In this document: positions 6,678 to 9,206 of the stretch, one piece after another
How positions within the stretch are numbered: position 1 is the first letter of the stretch
How the letters are laid out: each line of letters starts with the position of its first letter
Assembly: GCA_023265535.1 (NCBI GenBank)
Contig: JAHFTI010000126.1
Coordinates: 1-9,206, forward strand
Reading direction: 5' to 3'
Origin: Opitutaceae bacterium
GTDB taxonomy: Bacteria; Verrucomicrobiota; Verrucomicrobiia; Opitutales; Opitutaceae
Length of the DNA: 9,206 bases
The notes under the pieces: model-generated
Told to the model about the DNA's origin: nothing
The model's database searches: none
What the model saw: the letters and a program-made list of their open reading frames with translations, nothing else
Program-made: the position numbers and the translations under genes

Positions 6678-7448
6678 ATGAAGACTTTCCGCGTCATGCA
6701 GTTCAACATGCAGTTCGGCCAGATCTGGGATGACCAGGCGCCTGACACGGCTCCCATCCGGATCGAGGAAACGGTGGCCGAGATTCGTCGACACAACCCC
6801 GACGTCCTGATCCTGCAGGAGGTGGAGCACGCGGGTGCGCTCGGCACGCGCACTCCCTTTCCTCCCCACTACACGCACCTTCGCGCCGAGTTGCATGACT
6901 ACGACAGCGTGTTCTCGCTGCCCGACCCCGACCCGCGCGAATTGCCCTTCGGCATCGGCCTCGCCATCTTCGCACGCGCGCCCCTCACCGGCTTCTCGCG
7001 CCACGTGCTGCCCTCGCCGCCCATCCCCTTTGAGTTCGGCGGCGAGATGAAGACCCCGACGGATCGCCTGCTCATCAGCGTCAATGCCGGCCTCCTGGGC
7101 CGCAATGTGCGTCTCTTCAATGTGCACCTGCTCGCCTTCTTCATGCTGCGCAGCTCCAGCCGCGAACACCCGCTGCAGCGCGCACGCGTCGCCGAGTTGC
7201 TCGCGCAGTCGTCCGGCCCCGCGCTCATCGGTGGCGACTTCAATGTGAGCGGCCACGAATCCCTTGTGGAGCAGATGGACGGCATCGGCTACCGCACGGT
7301 GCAGCAGAAGGAAATCACCTGGCGCCGCCGTCCCTACGTGCTCGACCACATCTTCCACAACAACCAGCTCTATTGCCTGCGCCACCAGGTGGTGCCGACC
7401 CTGGCGTCCGACCATCACGTCCTCCTCGCGGACATGGGTTTCATCTGA
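6678..7448 (+). CDS. Endonuclease/exonuclease/phosphatase-family hydrolase
   Basis: This is a 256-residue metal-dependent phosphodiesterase/phosphatase of the EEP fold (DNase I, exonuclease III and sphingomyelinase relatives). The catalytic motifs occur in the expected order: Asn10 in VMQFNMQFG, Glu48 in ILQEVE (metal ligand), Asn148 and His150 in LFNVHLL, Asp187 and Asn189 in GGDFNV, and Asp245-His246 in ASDHHVLL near the C-terminus. With this full set it is probably active with Mg2+ or Mn2+. The substrate (nucleic acid, phospholipid or inositol phosphate) cannot be told from sequence. No signal peptide or membrane segment is seen, so it is probably cytoplasmic. ATG 6678 was chosen because the first beta strand (KTFRVMQFN) begins right after it. 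No good Shine-Dalgarno is present; GGGA at 6661-6664 is weak. It follows the ThyX-like gene by 86 bp on the same strand and could be co-transcribed. The next gene is convergent. Confidence 0.88.
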   Translation: MKTFRVMQFNMQFGQIWDDQAPDTAPIRIEETVAEIRRHNPDVLILQEVEHAGALGTRTPFPPHYTHLRAELHDYDSVFSLPDPDPRELPFGIGLAIFARAPLTGFSRHVLPSPPIPFEFGGEMKTPTDRLLISVNAGLLGRNVRLFNVHLLAFFMLRSSSREHPLQRARVAELLAQSSGPALIGGDFNVSGHESLVEQMDGIGYRTVQQKEITWRRRPYVLDHIFHNNQLYCLRHQVVPTLASDHHVLLADMGFI

Positions 7449-7467
7449 GCAGGGCGACGGGGACCGC

Positions 7468-7516
7468 GTGCTGAGGGAGGGGATCAGCACAGCCCCAGGG
7501 GAGCCGGAAACGGCCC
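7468..7516. terminator. Two small hairpins between convergent genes, possible weak terminator
   Basis: GTGCTGA (7468-7474) and TCAGCAC (7484-7490) form a perfect 7-bp stem with a 9-nt purine loop. A second hairpin, GCCG-GAAA-CGGC (7503-7514), has a GNRA-type tetraloop. Both lie in the 95-bp gap between the convergent stops of the phosphodiesterase and epimerase genes. Neither is followed by a T run in either direction, so intrinsic termination is uncertain. Confidence 0.35.
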
Positions 7517-7543
7517 TTGGCGATGTTTCCTACCCCTGTCGCG

Positions 7544-8470
7544 TCACTTGACCAGGACCTCGACCAGGAAGGCCTGTGTCTGCCCCGGCTGCACCCATTG
7601 CAGGCCCTGCTTGTGGGCATGTGCGTTGGCCGGGCCCATCCAGGGCTCCACGCAATAGAAGGGGGCGCTCTCGTCGGCGGTCCAGGTCACGACCGTCGTG
7701 TCGGGGTGGGGGACCTTGGCGTTGCCGATGCGGATCTGGATGTCGCCGGGGCGACCCTTCTCGCCGAAGACGATTGTGTTGGATTTCAGGCCGCTGTGGA
7801 AGGTGTCGAGCAGCGCGGGATTGGCCAGCGATTCATCGAGCTTGAGCGCCGGGCCAGGCACCAGCATCCCTGTTTTCTCCATGTCCTGCCGCTGCGTGCG
7901 CGAGGAGGGGATGCGCAGCAGGTAATCGGCGCGCGTGCTGCCCTCGCACCACGGCACGGTGAAGTAGAAGTGGTGGCCGGGACTCCACGGGATGGGGGTC
8001 TTGCCGAGGTTGCGCAGCGTGAACTCGCACGCCAGGCCGAAGGGCTCGAAACGGTAGGTGACCTCGAACTCGTAATCGTAGGGATAGGCCGCGCGGGCCT
8101 CCTCGTCGGGGAGGAGTTGCGCCGCGAAGCCGCGGGCATCCAGGCGCGTGATGCGGAACTCTCCCTGGCGTGCGAAGCCGTGCAGGGGCATGGGGCGCTT
8201 GCGTCCCTCGGCGTCCTTCCAGAAATGGATCAACCCGTCGTCAAAGCTGCGGCCGCAGAAGGGGAACAGGATTGGGTTTCCGCCGCGCACCTTGGCAAAG
8301 TCGTCGATGCTCTTGAGCTCGGGCCAGAAGATCACGTCGCGCACGGAGCCGTCGCCGAGCTGGATGTTCCAGTTCATGAGGCGCGCGCCCTTCTCGGGCA
8401 ATGCGAGGAAACTCGAGGGACCGCATTGCCAGCGGAGCAGGGTGTGACCGAGGTACGGCACTTTTTCCAT
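7544..8470 (-). CDS. Aldose 1-epimerase family protein (galactose mutarotase-like)
   Basis: The 308-residue protein has the galactose mutarotase beta-sandwich signature; the family interconverts alpha and beta anomers of sugars or sugar phosphates in the cytoplasm. Visible motifs are GGNPILFPFCGR (63-74), MPLHGFAR with His97, SPGHHFYF with His166/His167, and FYCVEPWMGP with Glu275. These correspond to the two catalytic histidines (acid) and the glutamate (base) of GalM. The GG.PILFP..GR and HGFAR pattern points to the Slr1438-like subgroup more than to classical GalM, so the exact sugar is unknown and galM is not used. Start choice is unusual. ATG at 8470 is directly abutted by GGAGGG, too close for a normal ribosome site. 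A GTG at 8461 would have GGAGG about 10 bases upstream, and an in-frame ATG at 8563 would add 31 residues. It is convergent with the phosphodiesterase gene and divergent from the protease gene, so it is probably monocistronic. Confidence 0.9.
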   Translation of the reverse strand: MEKVPYLGHTLLRWQCGPSSFLALPEKGARLMNWNIQLGDGSVRDVIFWPELKSIDDFAKVRGGNPILFPFCGRSFDDGLIHFWKDAEGRKRPMPLHGFARQGEFRITRLDARGFAAQLLPDEEARAAYPYDYEFEVTYRFEPFGLACEFTLRNLGKTPIPWSPGHHFYFTVPWCEGSTRADYLLRIPSSRTQRQDMEKTGMLVPGPALKLDESLANPALLDTFHSGLKSNTIVFGEKGRPGDIQIRIGNAKVPHPDTTVVTWTADESAPFYCVEPWMGPANAHAHKQGLQWVQPGQTQAFLVEVLVK

Positions 8471-8587
8471 CCCTCCGAGGAAGCAGAAGCGGAGCGGGGG
8501 AGGCAAGCCGCTGCTTGGAAAAAATCGGTCGCCTTCCACTCGCTCACCGCTTGCAGAGTTCATGAAGGGCGCGCATGCTTCCCAGTC
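8471..8587. promoter_or_regulatory. Divergent intergenic region between epimerase and protease genes
   Basis: These 117 bp must hold the start signals for two divergent genes. On the plus strand TTGCAG (8551-8556) and CATGCT (8574-8579) are separated by 17 bp. Each matches only about half of the sigma-70 consensus, and they would place the transcript start almost at the ATG at 8588. A small inverted repeat, CAAGC-CGCT-GCTTG (8504-8517), precedes an A6 run (8519-8524). On the minus strand GGAGGG abuts the epimerase ATG. Specific promoter calls here are weak. Confidence 0.35.
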
Positions 8588-9206
8588 ATGATCAGCCGCC
8601 TCCGAAGTTTTGCCGTTCCCCTCCTTTTGCTGTGGGTCGCACTGGGCCTGAGCCCGGTTGTCGCCCTGGCCTCCGAGGCCGGGCCGGCGGCGCCTGCGTC
8701 TGCACCCGCAGCGGCGCCCGCCGTCGAGAAACCTGCCGTACCCGGCAAGGAGGCCAATGAGGGCACGCGCGCCGCGGGCGACACCGCTATCGCACCGGCT
8801 CCCAAGGCTGCCACCCGGATCAAGGCCGTTGTCATTCCCGTGCGCGAGGCGATCGGCGAGCCCATCCTCTACATTGTTCGCCGCGGCCTCAAGCAGGCCA
8901 TCAACGACAAGGCCGACGTCGTCATCCTCGACATGAACACCCCTGGCGGCGCCCTCAACACCACCTTCGAGATCCTCGAGGCCCTGGACAAGTTCGAGGG
9001 GCAGACGATCACCTACGTGAACACCGAGGCCATCTCCGCGGGCGCGCTCATTTCCGCGGGCACCCACGAGATCTGGTTCGCCCCCAAGGGTGTGATCGGC
9101 GCGGCCGCCCCCGTGCTCTCTGGCGGCCAGGACGTCGAGGCCACGATGAAGCAGAAGATCGTGAGTTACCTCAAGGCGCGCGTGCGCGCCGTCTCGGCCG
9201 GCAAGG
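8588..9206 (+). CDS. NfeD/ClpP-class membrane-associated serine protease, 3'-truncated by the window edge
   Basis: The frame is open from ATG 8588 to the window end, giving 206 residues. Residues 1-28 form a signal peptide or N-terminal anchor (LLLLWVALGLSPVVALA). An Ala/Pro-rich, probably disordered linker follows (about 29-78). From about 79 comes a ClpP/crotonase-fold protease domain: KAVVIPV strand, GEPILYIVRRGL helix start, DVVILDMNTPGG (oxyanion glycines 120-121), and EAISAGALISAGTHEIW with Ser150 as the likely nucleophile. IGAAAPV follows, then a helix with Lys188 and Lys190, one of which is probably the catalytic lysine of the Ser-Lys dyad. This order matches the protease domain of NfeD-type proteins (archaeal 1510-N) and SppA relatives, which cleave membrane-associated peptides outside the cytoplasm. 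Full-length members continue with membrane helices and an OB-like NfeD domain, which lie beyond the window. The linker is longer than I would expect. ATG 8588 is the only start that gives a complete signal peptide; no Shine-Dalgarno is seen. Confidence 0.85.
   Translation, partial: MISRLRSFAVPLLLLWVALGLSPVVALASEAGPAAPASAPAAAPAVEKPAVPGKEANEGTRAAGDTAIAPAPKAATRIKAVVIPVREAIGEPILYIVRRGLKQAINDKADVVILDMNTPGGALNTTFEILEALDKFEGQTITYVNTEAISAGALISAGTHEIWFAPKGVIGAAAPVLSGGQDVEATMKQKIVSYLKARVRAVSAGK

Noticed and set aside
8471..9067. Upstream extension of the epimerase frame to 9067 on the minus strand
   Set aside because: The extension overlaps the protease gene antisense and is Gly/Arg/Asp-rich without family similarity. 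The mutarotase fold begins after 8470.
1..9206. CRISPR array, tRNA or rRNA genes, insertion sequences, prophage or defence genes
   Set aside because: No regularly spaced direct repeats, cloverleaf-like stretches, transposase motifs or phage genes were found on reading both strands.

Overview
The window is high-GC bacterial DNA with six protein genes that I read as real and functional, one small histone-like gene, and two clear intrinsic terminators. The likely source is the PVC superphylum, most likely Verrucomicrobiota (perhaps Opitutae). This is an inference from three things: the style of the complex I subunits, a lysine/alanine-only histone H1-like protein, and a double-length ThyX-type protein. 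From memory, long ThyX and histone-like proteins also occur in Chlamydiae, another PVC phylum. No rRNA, tRNA, 16S-linked marker, CRISPR array, insertion sequence or integrase is visible, so the placement is tentative.

Layout, left to right. Bases 1-1185 are the 3' part of nuoM and 1296-2822 are nuoN. Together they are the distal end of a complex I (nuo) operon, closed by a 9-bp GC hairpin with a T run at 2845-2873. An AT-richer, T-tract-rich gap without a gene (2874-3341) follows. It holds repeated sequence modules and small inverted repeats, and it leads into a 53-residue histone H1-like gene (3342-3503) with its own terminator (3523-3559). The histone-like gene therefore looks like a stand-alone transcription unit with a complex upstream region.

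Next on the plus strand come a secreted alpha/beta-hydrolase-like protein (3767-5071), the two-domain ThyX-family protein (5245-6591) and an endonuclease/exonuclease/phosphatase-fold hydrolase (6678-7448). A galactose-mutarotase-like (aldose 1-epimerase) gene runs convergently on the minus strand (7544-8470). A membrane-associated ClpP-class (NfeD/SppA-type) serine protease begins divergently at 8588 and leaves the window at its 3' end. Apart from nuoM-nuoN, the genes do not form an evident pathway and read like ordinary chromosomal housekeeping and accessory functions.

The most notable observation is in the ThyX-family protein. It has two ThyX-like halves whose active-site motifs have decayed in a complementary way. 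The first half keeps the residues that in known ThyX contact dUMP, and the second keeps the RHR flavin motif and the late catalytic arginine. This suggests a fused pseudodimer with one composite active site. The second notable region is the repeat-rich control region upstream of the histone-like gene. Most starts lack an obvious Shine-Dalgarno sequence, so several start choices rest on homology.
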